Origin: Cytobacillus citreus
GTDB taxonomy: Bacteria; Bacillota; Bacilli; Bacillales; Cytobacillaceae
Assembly (NCBI RefSeq): GCF_018343665.1
Contig: NZ_JAGYPM010000003.1
Coordinates: 186,001-250,000, forward strand
Direction: 5' to 3'
DNA length: 64,000 bases
Positions 1-9,231 of the stretch are shown piece after piece. The notes under the pieces were generated by a model. That model did not search any database. It saw only the letters and a list, made by a program, of their open reading frames with translations, and was not told the origin of the DNA. Position 1 is the stretch's first letter, and each line of letters starts with the position of its first letter. Position numbers and translations under genes: made by a program.

Positions 1-548
1 GTTTGATAATTCTTAACAGTGACAAGCTTAAATAAATACAGTGTTGGGGCAATACTGACAAGAATCGTCGGAAACCAAAGGTTTAAAGCTCCTGCATCTG
101 GCCGTAATGACATTATTCTTATTCCTGTCATCTTATAGATTTTTACGGCAAGGATCATCGCCATTATGATGATAATAAAATCCGGTATCGCTGATAAAAT
201 ATTCAATATGAAATTAAAAACTTTTGTTAAATGAAAACGACTAATGAAAATTCCAAAAAACAGGCTAATAACAACTGCTGCATTTACACCCAAGAGCATG
301 ATCTTTAAACTTGTAAAAAAATTATCTCCAATATCCTCTTCAATTGCACGCCGCTGTGTCCCTAATTGATAGGTACCTAAACTCCCCTTACTGATTTCAG
401 AAATAAAATCACCAAAAACCTCAGGTAATTTTTCAAAATTCCAATCCAAACTTTTCTCTACAGAATTGACTTCAATTATCATTGGTAATGCAGCAAGAGA
501 AAGTATTAATAGGAAAATAATAACAATTTGTTGTATCGTTCGTAACAC
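1..548 (-). CDS. ABC transporter permease subunit, 3' end cut by window edge
   Basis: An open frame begins at a GTG at 548, about 8 bases after an AGGAGG ribosome site, and runs without a stop off the left edge, giving about 182 residues. An in-frame ATG is not available, because the overlapping ATG at 550 meets a stop after 15 codons. The protein starts with a membrane segment (about residues 6-24), followed by an outside stretch and at least two further hydrophobic helices (about 85-105 and 112-140), one containing an IPDFIII motif typical of the DppB/OppB-type binding-protein-dependent permeases. By family it would form part of an importer channel for peptides or similar solutes. The substrate cannot be told and the partner genes are outside the window. 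Confidence 0.75.
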   Translation of the reverse strand, partial: MLRTIQQIVIIFLLILSLAALPMIIEVNSVEKSLDWNFEKLPEVFGDFISEISKGSLGTYQLGTQRRAIEEDIGDNFFTSLKIMLLGVNAAVVISLFFGIFISRFHLTKVFNFILNILSAIPDFIIIIMAMILAVKIYKMTGIRIMSLRPDAGALNLWFPTILVSIAPTLYLFKLVTVKNYQ

Positions 549-779
549 ATGTTTTTCCTCCTCTGCTATTATTTCTCTATTTTTTCATTCTTTTTTATTA
601 ATTGTCAGCAAAATTTAGTTTATTCATATAATTCTATATATGATTTTACCTTTATCACTCTAAAAAAACTCAAAGACCTACTCTATTTGATAGTCATACG
701 TCGTGCCAGAACTATCGCTCAGGGTAGGTCAACTTTTGTTCATGTAATAAGGGATTTTCATCCATGTATATTCACTTTC

Positions 780-1361
780 CTATACTTTAATCATACCACC
801 CAATCCCTTTACTAGAGACGAGACTTGATTAACTGCATTCATCATTTGACCAGCAGTATTCATCATTTTATTAATATCGATTGAGCCATCCTGTGCTTTA
901 AAGGAATTCATTATTGATTGAACACCAGATGGCTGCTTTGGAATAAATGATTGTTTCGGATATGGATTCAAGTATGGGTTGGACATGTATGGATTTTGAG
1001 AATGCACCATTTGGTTTTGTTCTGGCTCCAAAGGATTTTGAAAAATACTCTGAGTATAGTTGCTTGATGGCATTTGCATTCCTGTTTGATGCATTTTATA
1101 TCCTGTATTTTGGTATTGATTATGCATCATATTTTGTGATGCAGCATATGGATAAGTATCTGGGTGTAAAGTCTGATTTCCGAAAAATGGCGGCCGTTGA
1201 AATTGATGATTGAATGGTGCAATATTTTCAGGATAATAAGGGAATTGCTGCTGTCTCCAATAATTTTGGGATATAAATCCTGATTCATTTGTAAATGGAT
1301 AATCCGGGTAAGAGTGGTTAATATAAAAATTTGGTACTCTAAGTACTCTTTGACCGAACAT
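780..1361 (-). CDS. yppG: YppG-like protein
   Basis: The product has 193 residues. The start is supported by an AAAGGAGG site 9 bases upstream. The first 150 residues are very rich in Asn, Gln, Pro, Tyr and Met, without a signal peptide or membrane segment. The last 45 residues form the conserved part: a stretch on sequence-specific glycine and serine-flanked helices ending in SLVKGLGGMIKV. This composition plus the position next to yppF and yppE fits the Bacillus YppG family, whose function is not known to me. Low-complexity Asn/Gln/Tyr-rich proteins of this kind are often spore or surface associated, but that is only a guess here. Confidence 0.75.
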   Translation of the reverse strand: MFGQRVLRVPNFYINHSYPDYPFTNESGFISQNYWRQQQFPYYPENIAPFNHQFQRPPFFGNQTLHPDTYPYAASQNMMHNQYQNTGYKMHQTGMQMPSSNYTQSIFQNPLEPEQNQMVHSQNPYMSNPYLNPYPKQSFIPKQPSGVQSIMNSFKAQDGSIDINKMMNTAGQMMNAVNQVSSLVKGLGGMIKV

Positions 1362-1804
1362 GTGCTAGTTTCCTCCTTTACTTACTGTAAAACTCATATG
1401 AAAAACTTAGGGTCCACCAAGTCTTTTCGGCCAATGCTTAGTTTTTCTATGCGAACTCCTATGAAGAGACTTGATCGAAATTTCCAATCTCACTTTAACA
1501 GATTAATAAACTTAAACATTCCTCTAGCCAAAAAATCACATAATTATTTCTATAATTTATGAAAAAAATGCCCATCATGTGAATGTCCTGTAATCGCTTT
1601 CTATTGATGTCTAACAATGAGGAATCATGTCGGAAGTCTTAATATTAAAAAAATAATGATCACTACTTATTTTATGATAGGATATAAAAAAGTAATTAAG
1701 CTCTTATTTCTTTATTTTCGTCATTAAAATGGTTTATAGAAAACTGGTGTTGGCTAAAGCTTAACACGAATGGCGAGACTGACAATTATGAGGAGGGAAA
1801 TAAA
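1362..1804. other. Gene-free stretch between yppG and yppF
   Basis: This 443-base divergent spacer carries the upstream regions of yppG (minus) and yppF (plus). It includes a degenerate family-4 repeat (1401-1530). The rest is AT-rich and I see no convincing gene or RNA in it; the translated frames across it lack ribosome sites. Confidence 0.5.
1401..1530 (+). repeat. Degenerate family-4 intergenic repeat
   Basis: The order of blocks matches the better copies at 39252-39385 and 52044-52176: AAAAACTT, then CCAAGTC, then a CCAATGCTTAG block, TATGCGA, and a closing TTAATAAACTTAAAC followed by CCT and AGC. Many substitutions show that this is an old copy. Confidence 0.5.
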
Positions 1805-1987
1805 ATGAATGTTCACGAACTAACAATGAAGTTTCTTCAAACAAGGAATTATAGTCCAGAAAATGTAAATGAATTGCTTGATTTTACGAAAAGGTCTTAT
1901 ATTCATGATGATATTTGTATTTCAGTTTATCGTAAGCTTGTTCGTGAACTCGAGGCACAGGGTGCAGAGCTACCAGATTTCTCTTAA
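1805..1987 (+). CDS. yppF: YppF-like small protein
   Basis: The product is a 60-residue, mostly helical soluble protein whose ATG lies 7 bases after a GAGGAGGG ribosome site. Length, the N-terminal MNVHEL type opening and the place beside yppE and yppG match the Bacillus YppF family. The function is unknown. It is transcribed opposite to its neighbours and converges with yppE; a long-looped GGGCTCT/AGAGCCC hairpin at 2040-2077 lies between the two. Confidence 0.75.
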   Translation: MNVHELTMKFLQTRNYSPENVNELLDFTKRSYIHDDICISVYRKLVRELEAQGAELPDFS

Positions 1988-2058
1988 ATCATTCCTTATA
2001 GAAAACTAGAAAACTATTCAATACAGAACCTATTTTGAAGGGCTCTTCACCTCTTATA

Positions 2059-2445
2059 TCAAGATGGCGGAGAGCCCATTTCTTCGATCAATAATAACTG
2101 AAGCATTTGATTTAATACATAATTCGATGATGCCACTAAATTTTTAAATCTTGATCGACTCGTTTCCGGGAAAAAAGCTTGGACTGAAATCGTTTCTAGA
2201 TGTTCGTGTGTAGATTCAATTTGTTGGGGATACAGGTTTTTCGGCCTTGTTGCTATAACCCATTTTATTGCTTCATTTTTCCATTTGTCATTAATTAACT
2301 TTACTTCGTCAGCAAAAGGTTTGACTTCTTCATAAAAATCTCCACTCTTTCCTGTTTCCCTTACCATTGAATACATTTCTGTCATTTTATTAATACGCTT
2401 TAATAGCTGTCTTGTTAGTGCTGTAAGCTCATTCTGCTTATCCAT
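2059..2445 (-). CDS. yppE: YppE family protein (DUF1798)
   Basis: The product has 128 residues, is soluble and predicted almost wholly helical, with a GGAG ribosome site about 10 bases before the ATG. The pattern of charged and hydrophobic residues and the neighbourhood fit YppE/DUF1798, a family of small helical-bundle proteins found in Bacilli. No catalytic motif is visible and no function is established to my knowledge. A strong terminator at 2498-2525 separates it from the gene upstream, so it probably has its own promoter in 2446-2497. Confidence 0.75.
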   Translation of the reverse strand: MDKQNELTALTRQLLKRINKMTEMYSMVRETGKSGDFYEEVKPFADEVKLINDKWKNEAIKWVIATRPKNLYPQQIESTHEHLETISVQAFFPETSRSRFKNLVASSNYVLNQMLQLLLIEEMGSPPS

Positions 2446-2497
2446 TATTAATCAGCTCCGAATAATAAAAAAGTAAAAACTGTTGATTGGTAAAATA

Positions 2498-2525
2498 AAA
2501 GTAGCTTAATGAATTAAGCTACTTT
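2498..2525 (-). terminator. Rho-independent terminator after the yppD-position gene
   Basis: On the minus strand a 13-base perfect stem (AAAGTAGCTTAAT / ATTAAGCTACTTT) with a two-base loop is followed by a T-rich tract. It lies 21 bases after the stop of the gene at 2547-2819. Confidence 0.85.
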
Positions 2526-2546
2526 AATGACCCTATTCTATTGTAA

Positions 2547-2819
2547 CTAAAACCCAAGTTCAAGCTTAATGCCTGCTGGATGATGATGAGTACCTTTTTT
2601 ATCTAATTTTCCATTTAAATCATAAAGGTTAGCGGTTTTCATTTCGAGTGAATGAATTACCTCTGAGCAGTGCCTCATTTTTATCGTACAATCATCTTGC
2701 CATTTTTGACGGGCATTCGAAAAGGTTGACTCTATTGCATCCTCTAACTCCTCTAGCTGATCGTAAATTTCAGTCAGCATATTTATCAATTCCTCTTTAG
2801 GCATTATTTTTTCATTCAT
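2547..2819 (-). CDS. Small helical protein in the yppD position
   Basis: The product has 90 residues when started at 2819, where an AAGGAGGG site lies 8 bases upstream; a longer open frame to 2966 has no ribosome site. The N-terminal half is acidic and helical, with a likely coiled coil over residues 8-50. The C-terminal 20 residues contain a HHH-P motif. The place between yppE and sspM is that of yppD in B. subtilis, but I cannot confirm homology from memory, so no symbol is given. The function is unknown. Confidence 0.6.
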   Translation of the reverse strand: MNEKIMPKEELINMLTEIYDQLEELEDAIESTFSNARQKWQDDCTIKMRHCSEVIHSLEMKTANLYDLNGKLDKKGTHHHPAGIKLELGF

Positions 2820-2990
2820 CTTCTCGCCCTCCTTAAAATAAGCAATCTCAATTTTTAAAATTTTCACCTTGATGCCTATTCTATTCGCCCTCTCTAAATA
2901 CTTTCCTTCACCACTGACAAAACTAGAAGGATTTCGCCAAAGAAAGTAGATTTTTTTAGTACTCAATACTCAATTCGACATACTCAATTA

Positions 2991-3019
2991 GAATGAAAGC
3001 AACTGCATTGCACACAATA
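2991..3019 (+). promoter_or_regulatory. Possible sigma-G promoter of sspM
   Basis: GAATG at 2991-2995 and CACAATA at 3013-3019, 17 bases apart, fit the forespore sigma-G consensus (GNATR and CAnnnTA). It lies just upstream of a small spore protein gene, as expected. The start point would fall close to the ribosome site at 3026-3030, which makes the leader unusually short, so the call is tentative. Confidence 0.4.
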
Positions 3020-3040
3020 ATATGTGGAGGTGCATGACTT

Positions 3041-3148
3041 ATGAAAAGAACTGAAAAACATAATAAAGATCAGCCAAAAAAACTAGAAGAATCAAAATCT
3101 GGTCATGGGGATAAAAAATTAGAAGGTCCAAACCGACCTTCTACATAG
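3041..3148 (+). CDS. sspM: Small acid-soluble spore protein M
   Basis: The product is a 35-residue, very basic peptide ending in KKLEGPNRPST, nearly the same tail as B. subtilis SspM (34 residues). Its ATG follows GGAGGT by 9 bases. SspM is one of the minor small acid-soluble proteins made only in the forespore; its exact role in the spore core is not known. The location between the yppD-position gene and yppC is the usual one. It is one of the direct signs that this organism makes endospores. Confidence 0.9.
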   Translation: MKRTEKHNKDQPKKLEESKSGHGDKKLEGPNRPST

Positions 3149-3355
3149 AAAAGGTGGAGTACACTCCTAAAGAGCGTATGGACTGAAGCTATCCTCCTTT
3201 AGCTGCGGCTCACAGCCTCTATAATCAAGATGAGTCCGTGAAATCCTCCTTGAATATTTCTTAAATTTGAGAGCCGATGATGTTCGCAGCTAGACAATTC
3301 ATTAACTGAAAAAAATATGCCTTTATTAGTTTCCAAAACGTTTAGCTAATATTAT

Positions 3356-4348
3356 TTAAGATTTTATTAATTTGCTTATGTAGATAGCCTTCTTCAATTG
3401 CCTTTGCTTTTTCAAATACCACTTCGTCATTTCAATTGGATGTTTTTCCTTTACGTTCACACTCAACCATTTTCTTCTTAATCGTTTATTTTTTGACCAA
3501 TCTTCAATAATATCCCTTTTATGATCAATCACCGGAAAGGTACACCGTAAAAAAGGGGTTGATCTATTTGGTCTGTTTTTAAAATAGTACTCATAATCGT
3601 ATCTAGAGCCTGTATGTACTGTTTTGAGAGCAAATTCATAAAAAGCAGGATATAACTTCTTATCAAACAAAATATCTGCAAGCCTTTTTCCAAGATCGAT
3701 TCTTTTTGAAAGAGATTTAAAGCCATTCACGCTTGAACCATATAACTTCCCTTCACATGTTGGAAAAATAACCGCGCTAAAATGAAACCAATCTTGAAGA
3801 AAAAAAATTAGAGATTGAAAAACACGTTTTTTATAAACTGGATTTTTAATAACAGGTTTATGAATGATGTTTTGTTCATTGATAATTTGAGATATTAACA
3901 GCCTTTTATAATTTCTTTCTTCCCAAAAAACTCCCCATTCTCTCTCCATAAATTTGGAAACGTGAAAAAATCTTAATAAATGAAACATTGGCCGATTTAT
4001 TTTCGTCGAATATTGATAGAGAAGCAATTGAGGATAAGCATCCTGGAAAATAAGCCAATTTGCCCGTTCATAAGTTAAAAATATTTTTTTCCTAACCTGC
4101 TTCTTTATTATTTTGGGAAACCAATTTCCTTCAAGATCGCACATATTCCAACCAGCATTTCGAGATACCATACTTGCTAAAAATGACCACAGCACTTCTG
4201 GATGAAGTTTATAAAAGTGAAAATAAGCATCCGTTCTTGAAATATTATCAGCATTATTTTTCATTGTTTGATCATTTATATGCTGGATTAATTCGATTTC
4301 ATCAATATTTAGTTGCTTTAATGACTTTTTTTTATGGAATTGCTTCAT
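3356..4348 (-). CDS. yppC: YppC family protein (DUF2515)
   Basis: The product has 330 residues when started at the ATG at 4348, which has a GGAGG site 9 bases upstream; an open frame to 4408 lacks one. The protein is basic and rich in aromatic residues (Trp, Tyr, Phe), with no signal peptide. The early block SRNAGWNMCDLEG and the general make-up match the DUF2515/YppC family, which is restricted to Bacilli. The function is unknown. It is divergent from recU, with the two starts about 110 bases apart, so both promoters lie in 4349-4461. Confidence 0.75.
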   Translation of the reverse strand: MKQFHKKKSLKQLNIDEIELIQHINDQTMKNNADNISRTDAYFHFYKLHPEVLWSFLASMVSRNAGWNMCDLEGNWFPKIIKKQVRKKIFLTYERANWLIFQDAYPQLLLYQYSTKINRPMFHLLRFFHVSKFMEREWGVFWEERNYKRLLISQIINEQNIIHKPVIKNPVYKKRVFQSLIFFLQDWFHFSAVIFPTCEGKLYGSSVNGFKSLSKRIDLGKRLADILFDKKLYPAFYEFALKTVHTGSRYDYEYYFKNRPNRSTPFLRCTFPVIDHKRDIIEDWSKNKRLRRKWLSVNVKEKHPIEMTKWYLKKQRQLKKAIYISKLIKS

Positions 4349-4461
4349 TATTTTTCCTCCGAAAAAAGCATATTGCTTAACATTTGCAAATCGGTGCTTT
4401 TTATTCAACCAAAAATTATCGAGATTTGTTATGATAAGTAATAGCTTGTGAGGTGAACATA

Positions 4462-5073
4462 ATGAAATTCCATTATCCTAACGGCAAGAAATTTGTACCG
4501 AAAAACAAGGAATCGATTGGGATTAAAAAAGAAAAAAAATGGTCTTACGGTAATCGCGGTATGACTTTGGAGGAAGATATTAACGAAACAAATGAGTATT
4601 ATTTAAAAAATGGAATTGCTTCTATTCATAAAAAACCAACACCTGTTCAAATCGTTCAAGTAGATTATCCAAAAAGAAGTGCTGCTGTCATTAAAGAAGC
4701 ATACTTTAAGCAGGCATCAACAACTGATTATAATGGTGTTTATAAAGGAAGATACATTGATTTTGAAGCGAAAGAGACGCAAAACCCAACATCATTTCCT
4801 TTAAAAAACTTTCATGAACACCAAGTAAAACATATGGAAAATATCATTCAGCAAAAAGGAATCTGCTTTGTCCTTTTACGATTTTCAATGACTGAAGAAA
4901 TTTTCCTACTTGAAGCCCTTCACTTACTCACTTTTTGGAAGAGAATGAAAGATGGAGGTAGAAAGTCAATAACCAAGGAAGAAATAGAGATTTATGGTCA
5001 TCCAATATCGCTTGGATATAACCCCAGAATTGACTATATTAAAAAAATCGATTATCTTTATAATCTTAGATGA
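4462..5073 (+). CDS. recU: Holliday junction resolvase RecU
   Basis: The product has 203 residues from the ATG at 4462, preceded by AGGTG 6 bases away; an in-frame GTG at 4453 falls inside that site and is less likely. RecU cuts four-way DNA junctions during recombination repair and chromosome segregation. The metal-binding nuclease core is visible: Asp89, then a [11 protein letters not shown] motif with Asp100, Glu102 and Lys104. The N-terminal basic stretch matches the family, and the length is close to the 206 residues of B. subtilis. It lies directly before ponA on the same strand, the conserved recU-ponA pair. Confidence 0.93.
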   Translation: MKFHYPNGKKFVPKNKESIGIKKEKKWSYGNRGMTLEEDINETNEYYLKNGIASIHKKPTPVQIVQVDYPKRSAAVIKEAYFKQASTTDYNGVYKGRYIDFEAKETQNPTSFPLKNFHEHQVKHMENIIQQKGICFVLLRFSMTEEIFLLEALHLLTFWKRMKDGGRKSITKEEIEIYGHPISLGYNPRIDYIKKIDYLYNLR

Positions 5074-5076
5074 AAT

Positions 5077-5150
5077 GCGGAAGCGCCTTCGAAACAATCA
5101 AAGTTCAAATTGTTCCTGCGATAATTATTCGAAGTCTCTTTCCTAATAGC
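5077..5150 (+). repeat. Family-1 repeat, head module only
   Basis: The text AAATGCGGAAGCGCCTTCG followed by an AATTGTTCCTGCGAT block and TCTTTCCTAATAG matches the first third of the copies at 50526 and 59726. It sits between recU and ponA. Confidence 0.6.
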
Positions 5151-5189
5151 ATAAATAACTCTTCTTATCATCAGAAAGGATGAACATAT

Positions 5190-7898
5190 ATGGCAGAAAA
5201 ATACCAATCAAGAGAGGAGCGCCGAAAACAGCAATCTTCAAATCCAAATAAAAAGAAAAAAAAGCAGCCAAAAGGGATATTTAAACGTATCTTTTTAATA
5301 TTAATAGGCATTGGTATTGCGAGTATGCTGCTTGGTGCTGGCGCATTTGCCTTTATGGTAAAGGATGCACCAAAACTTGATGAAAAACAATTACGGGATC
5401 CGATCCCATCCAAAATATTAGATAAAGATGGCAATGTCATTACAGAAATTGGATCTGAAAATCGGGAATATGTAGAATATGAAGATATCCCCAAATTGGT
5501 AGAGGACGCGTTTCTTGCCACTGAGGATGTTCGTTTTTATCAACATAACGGGATGGATTTGAAACGACTAGGCGGTGCTGTAATAGCGAATATTACTCGT
5601 GGATTCGGTTCTGAGGGAGCAAGTACGATTACTCAGCAGGTCGTAAAAAACTCCTTCCTGAACAATGAAAAAACTTTAAGCAGAAAAGCTCAAGAAGCTT
5701 GGCTTTCCTTTCAGCTTGAACGTAAATATACAAAGCAAGAAATTTTCGAAATGTATGTGAATAAAATTTGGATGTCAGAAGGCAGTCATGGGGTATTAAC
5801 AGCTTCCCATATTTATTTCGGTAAAGATCTTGACGAGCTCGAGCTACATGAAGCTGCTTTACTAGCAGGGATGCCGCAAAGTCCCGAAAATTATAATCCT
5901 TTCAAGCATCCAGATAAAGCAGAAAAAAGACGTAATATTGTTCTTTCTTTAATGAATCAGCATGGTTTCATCTCAAAAGAAGAAATGGAAGCTGCTCAAA
6001 AAATTCCAGTTGAATCAAGTCTTGTTAAGGAAGAAGATCGCAAGCACAATGACTCACCTTATGATTCATTTGTTGATGTTGTCTTAGATGAGATGGAACA
6101 AAAATATCCTGATTTGAACGTTTCTTCAGATGGTTTAACCATTCATACTACATTAGATACGAATGCACAGGATTATGTTGAGAAAATGCTTAATTCAAAT
6201 GAAATTGTTCAATTTCCTGATGATGAATTTCAAGCAGGTATTACCCTATTGGATACAAAAACAGGTGAAATTAGGGCAATAGGCGGAGGTAGAAACCTTG
6301 AAGTAAAAAGAGGATTTAACTACGCGACGGATTTAAGAAGGCAAGCTGGTTCTACCATTAAACCAATACTCGACTATGGTCCAGCCATTGAATATTTAAA
6401 TTGGGGTACGTATCATCCACTTAATGATGAACCATACACATATTCAAATGGTACGAAAATCAATAACTGGGATCGTAAACATATGGGGACGATGTCAATG
6501 CGTGAGGCATTAGCACGTTCACGAAACATCCCTGCTCTAAAAACTTTCCAAGAGGTTGGCCCAGATAAAGCGAAGGAATTTGCGAATAAACTGGGTTTTC
6601 AACTAGACGAGGTAAACGAATCCTATTCAATTGGTGCAAATTTAGTGTCACCACTGCAAATGGCAGGAGCCTATAGTGCATTTGGAAATAACGGCCTATA
6701 TACTGAACCTCATGCCATTAAAGAAATTGTAATGCGTGACGGAACAAAAATTGATGTCACGCCTGAAACAAAACCTGTCATGAAGGACTCTACAGCATTC
6801 ATGATTACAGATATGCTAAAAAGTGGTGTAAAGGATTCTTACGGTACAGGAAAAGCGGCAAATGTTCCAAACCTACATGTTGTTGGGAAAACAGGAACGA
6901 CCAACTATGATGCTAATCAAATTCAAAAATGGAATATTCCAAATGGTGCGTTACCTGATTCATGGTTTGCTGGTTACACAACAAACTACACAGCAGCAGT
7001 TTGGACTGGATATAAAGATATGGAAAACTCTATAGCAGCAGGCTATGACCAAAGAATTGCACAATTGTTATTTAAAAATTTAATGCAGTATGTATCACAA
7101 GGAATTGAAACGCCTGACTTCCCTGTTCCAAATAGTGTGGAAAAAGTAGCTATTGAAAAGGGAACATCAAAGCTAGCAAGTGAATTTACTCCTAAAGATC
7201 AGATCATTTATGAATATGCTGTTAAAGGTCATGCACCAACCGCAATTTCTAATAAATACGATAAGCTTGCTTCCCCTTCAAACTTAGGTGCAGCATATGA
7301 CGAAGCAGCAAATGAAATTGTACTAAATTGGGAGTATCCAGATAAAATAGATGATGTACAATTTGAGGTATCAGCATCTCTAGATGAGGGCGCAGACCAG
7401 CCATTACAAGTCGTTTCTGAAAAAGGAATAAGAGTGGCTAACCCTGTTCCAGGAGGAATTTATCAATTCAAGGTCGTAGCAATTCGAGATGATCAAAGAA
7501 GTGATTCTGCAGTTGTAAAAGTCGAAATTCCAGCTCCTGAGACCAGTGATGATCAAGATGACAAGGGTGAAGAAGGAATAGATAATGGCCAAGGCAACGA
7601 AAACGGGAATCCTGGAGATAATGGATCAGGTCAAGGGAATGGAAATGGTAGCGAAAATGGACAGGATGGCAGCACTGACCAAGGTGGCAGCAGTGGCCAA
7701 GGTGGTAACAGTGGCCAAGATGGTAACAGCGGCCAAGGTGGCAACAGCGGCCAAGATGGTAACAGCGGCCAAGGTGACAACAGTGGCCAAGGTGGTAACA
7801 GCAGCCAAGGTGAAGAAAGTGGTGACGAGTCAGACTCTGGACAGACGCCCCCTCCTTCAAGAACTACACCTCCTGGTTCAGGCCGACAAAGAAATTAA
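5190..7898 (+). CDS. ponA: Penicillin-binding protein 1A/1 (bifunctional transglycosylase-transpeptidase)
   Basis: The product has 902 residues, close to the 914 of B. subtilis PBP1. It builds and cross-links peptidoglycan at the cell surface, notably at division sites. Order: a Lys/Arg-rich cytoplasmic tail (1-30), one membrane anchor (31-57), the glycosyltransferase domain with catalytic Glu112 in a TEDVRFY motif, and the penicillin-binding transpeptidase domain with STIK (388-391, nucleophile Ser388), SRN (444-446) and KTGT (567-570). A fibronectin type III-like domain follows (about 690-790), then a Gly/Asn/Gln/Ser tail (about 795-902) with tandem NSGQGG and NSGQDG units. The AAAGGATG ribosome site supports the start. 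A terminator at 7961-7995 follows. Confidence 0.95.
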   Translation: MAEKYQSREERRKQQSSNPNKKKKKQPKGIFKRIFLILIGIGIASMLLGAGAFAFMVKDAPKLDEKQLRDPIPSKILDKDGNVITEIGSENREYVEYEDIPKLVEDAFLATEDVRFYQHNGMDLKRLGGAVIANITRGFGSEGASTITQQVVKNSFLNNEKTLSRKAQEAWLSFQLERKYTKQEIFEMYVNKIWMSEGSHGVLTASHIYFGKDLDELELHEAALLAGMPQSPENYNPFKHPDKAEKRRNIVLSLMNQHGFISKEEMEAAQKIPVESSLVKEEDRKHNDSPYDSFVDVVLDEMEQKYPDLNVSSDGLTIHTTLDTNAQDYVEKMLNSNEIVQFPDDEFQAGITLLDTKTGEIRAIGGGRNLEVKRGFNYATDLRRQAGSTIKPILDYGPAIEYLNWGTYHPLNDEPYTYSNGTKINNWDRKHMGTMSMREALARSRNIPALKTFQEVGPDKAKEFANKLGFQLDEVNESYSIGANLVSPLQMAGAYSAFGNNGLYTEPHAIKEIVMRDGTKIDVTPETKPVMKDSTAFMITDMLKSGVKDSYGTGKAANVPNLHVVGKTGTTNYDANQIQKWNIPNGALPDSWFAGYTTNYTAAVWTGYKDMENSIAAGYDQRIAQLLFKNLMQYVSQGIETPDFPVPNSVEKVAIEKGTSKLASEFTPKDQIIYEYAVKGHAPTAISNKYDKLASPSNLGAAYDEAANEIVLNWEYPDKIDDVQFEVSASLDEGADQPLQVVSEKGIRVANPVPGGIYQFKVVAIRDDQRSDSAVVKVEIPAPETSDDQDDKGEEGIDNGQGNENGNPGDNGSGQGNGNGSENGQDGSTDQGGSSGQGGNSGQDGNSGQGGNSGQDGNSGQGDNSGQGGNSSQGEESGDESDSGQTPPPSRTTPPGSGRQRN

Positions 7899-7960
7899 TA
7901 GAGCAAGCTTCTTCGGATCAATCAACTAGACATGATTAAATGTTTTTCTTATTAATAAAA

Positions 7961-7995
7961 AAAAAGCGTCTCTAGCTTAGTGCTGAGACGTTTTT
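7961..7995. terminator. Bidirectional terminator between ponA and ypoC
   Basis: CGTCTC at 7967-7972 pairs with GAGACG at 7985-7990, flanked by A-run on one side and T-run on the other, so it can work for both converging genes. The hairpin contains the ypoC stop codon (7977-7979). Confidence 0.8.
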
Positions 7996-8501
7996 TTTAT
8001 TGCTATTTGCTTAGCGTAAAGCTTTTCCATTTCAATCATTAATTCAGATAATTGAATAAATGATTGATATAGGGTCGGTCTTTGCAAAATAAACTCTAAT
8101 CTTTCTACCATATTTACAGGCTTAATGATTAAAGTTTTTGCATTTTTATCATTTGAAAGAGAAACGGGCAAACCATTTCCCCAATAAACAAACTCAAGAA
8201 AAAGACAAATTCCTTTTTTCATCGGAGCAGTTACTTTAGTATGCTCCCTTTTGGCAAATAACTTTTTTAGAAGCTCTTTTTCTGAATTCCATTCATTTAA
8301 AAGAATAGGAATGCACTCTTCCTGCAATTCCCACGGCTTTATTGCATTTATTCCTAAATAATAGGCTGCCTCATATAGAAATGGGACAGATGGAAGTATA
8401 TGAGCCAATACATGTTCATCAATTGTGAATGATTCATTCTTAGTAAAGAAGTCTGGGTCCATAAGCTCCTCGGGGATTGAAAGAGTTATTTCAGTACTCA
8501 T
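7977..8501 (-). CDS. ypoC: YpoC family protein
   Basis: The product has 174 residues from the ATG at 8501, which overlaps the nth stop codon as ATGA, suggesting translational coupling. A longer frame to 8561 runs inside nth and is unlikely. The protein is soluble and helical, with an acidic N-terminus (ITLSIPEELMDPDFF) and a central YYLGINAIKPWELQ motif. It fits the YpoC family always found next to nth in Bacilli; no function is known. Being locked to nth suggests, without proof, a link to DNA metabolism. Confidence 0.8.
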   Translation of the reverse strand: MSTEITLSIPEELMDPDFFTKNESFTIDEHVLAHILPSVPFLYEAAYYLGINAIKPWELQEECIPILLNEWNSEKELLKKLFAKREHTKVTAPMKKGICLFLEFVYWGNGLPVSLSNDKNAKTLIIKPVNMVERLEFILQRPTLYQSFIQLSELMIEMEKLYAKQIAIKKTSQH

Positions 8502-9154
8502 TTCGTGCTCTTCTCTTTCATGCGCTTTTTCCCTTCTCTGCATACTTCTAAAAGTGGGCAAACATCACATTGAGGATTTTGTGCTTTACAATGGTATCTA
8601 CCAAAAAAAATCATTCGATGGTGAGTGATATGCCATTCTTCCATTGGGATCTTTTTCATTAAGGATTTTTCTACTTCCAATACGGAATCCTTCCACCTGC
8701 AAAATGCAAGTCTCTTGCTAACTCGTTCAACATGTGTATCAACAGCAATTGCTGGGACACCGAAAGCAACAGACACAACTACATTTGCAGTTTTCCTTCC
8801 GACACCCGGCAACTTTGTCAATTCGTCCCGATCTTGAGGGATAACACCATTGTATTCGTCTAATAATAGACGGCATAATTTTTGGATATTTTTAGCTTTA
8901 TTACGATATAAACCAATTGACCGAATATCATCTTGTAATTCATCAAGAGAAACGTTTAGGTAGTCTGATGGTGTTTTGTATTTTTGAAATAAATCTTTTG
9001 TTACTTTATTAACTAATACATCTGTGCATTGAGCCGATAAAGCAACCGCAATGACTAGCTCAAATGGATTAGAATGTGTTAATTCACAATGAGCATCTGG
9101 AAACATTTCTCCCATTTTATCAAGACAAAACCTTATTTGATTTTTATTTAACAA
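8498..9154 (-). CDS. nth: Endonuclease III (DNA glycosylase/AP lyase)
   Basis: The product has 218 residues. The likely start is a TTG at 9154 behind GGTGAG, which gives an N-terminus aligning with B. subtilis Nth (MLN-K-QI-FCLDK); in-frame GTGs at 9166 and 9163 are alternatives. It removes oxidised pyrimidines and cleaves the abasic site. Visible features: helix-hairpin-helix LPGVGRKTANVV with catalytic Lys121, Asp139 in VDTHVERV, and a C-terminal C-X6-C-X2-C-X5-C 4Fe-4S motif (Cys189, 196, 199, 205). It is cotranscribed with dnaD upstream and ypoC downstream. Confidence 0.95.
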   Translation of the reverse strand: MLNKNQIRFCLDKMGEMFPDAHCELTHSNPFELVIAVALSAQCTDVLVNKVTKDLFQKYKTPSDYLNVSLDELQDDIRSIGLYRNKAKNIQKLCRLLLDEYNGVIPQDRDELTKLPGVGRKTANVVVSVAFGVPAIAVDTHVERVSKRLAFCRWKDSVLEVEKSLMKKIPMEEWHITHHRMIFFGRYHCKAQNPQCDVCPLLEVCREGKKRMKEKSTK

Positions 9155-9231
9155 TGTTCTCACCACTTAATTTTGTTTTAACAAAAATATAGTCGCTTTA
9201 TGAACGGGAAAGTATGTGCAATACCTTTTAT

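Noticed and set aside
947-1213. 88-residue plus-strand frame
   Set aside because: Antisense to yppG, which has the better ribosome site and family match.
7468-7929. Three frames on both strands over the ponA 3' end
   Set aside because: They are shadows produced by the repeated Gly/Asn/Gln codons of ponA; none has a ribosome site.
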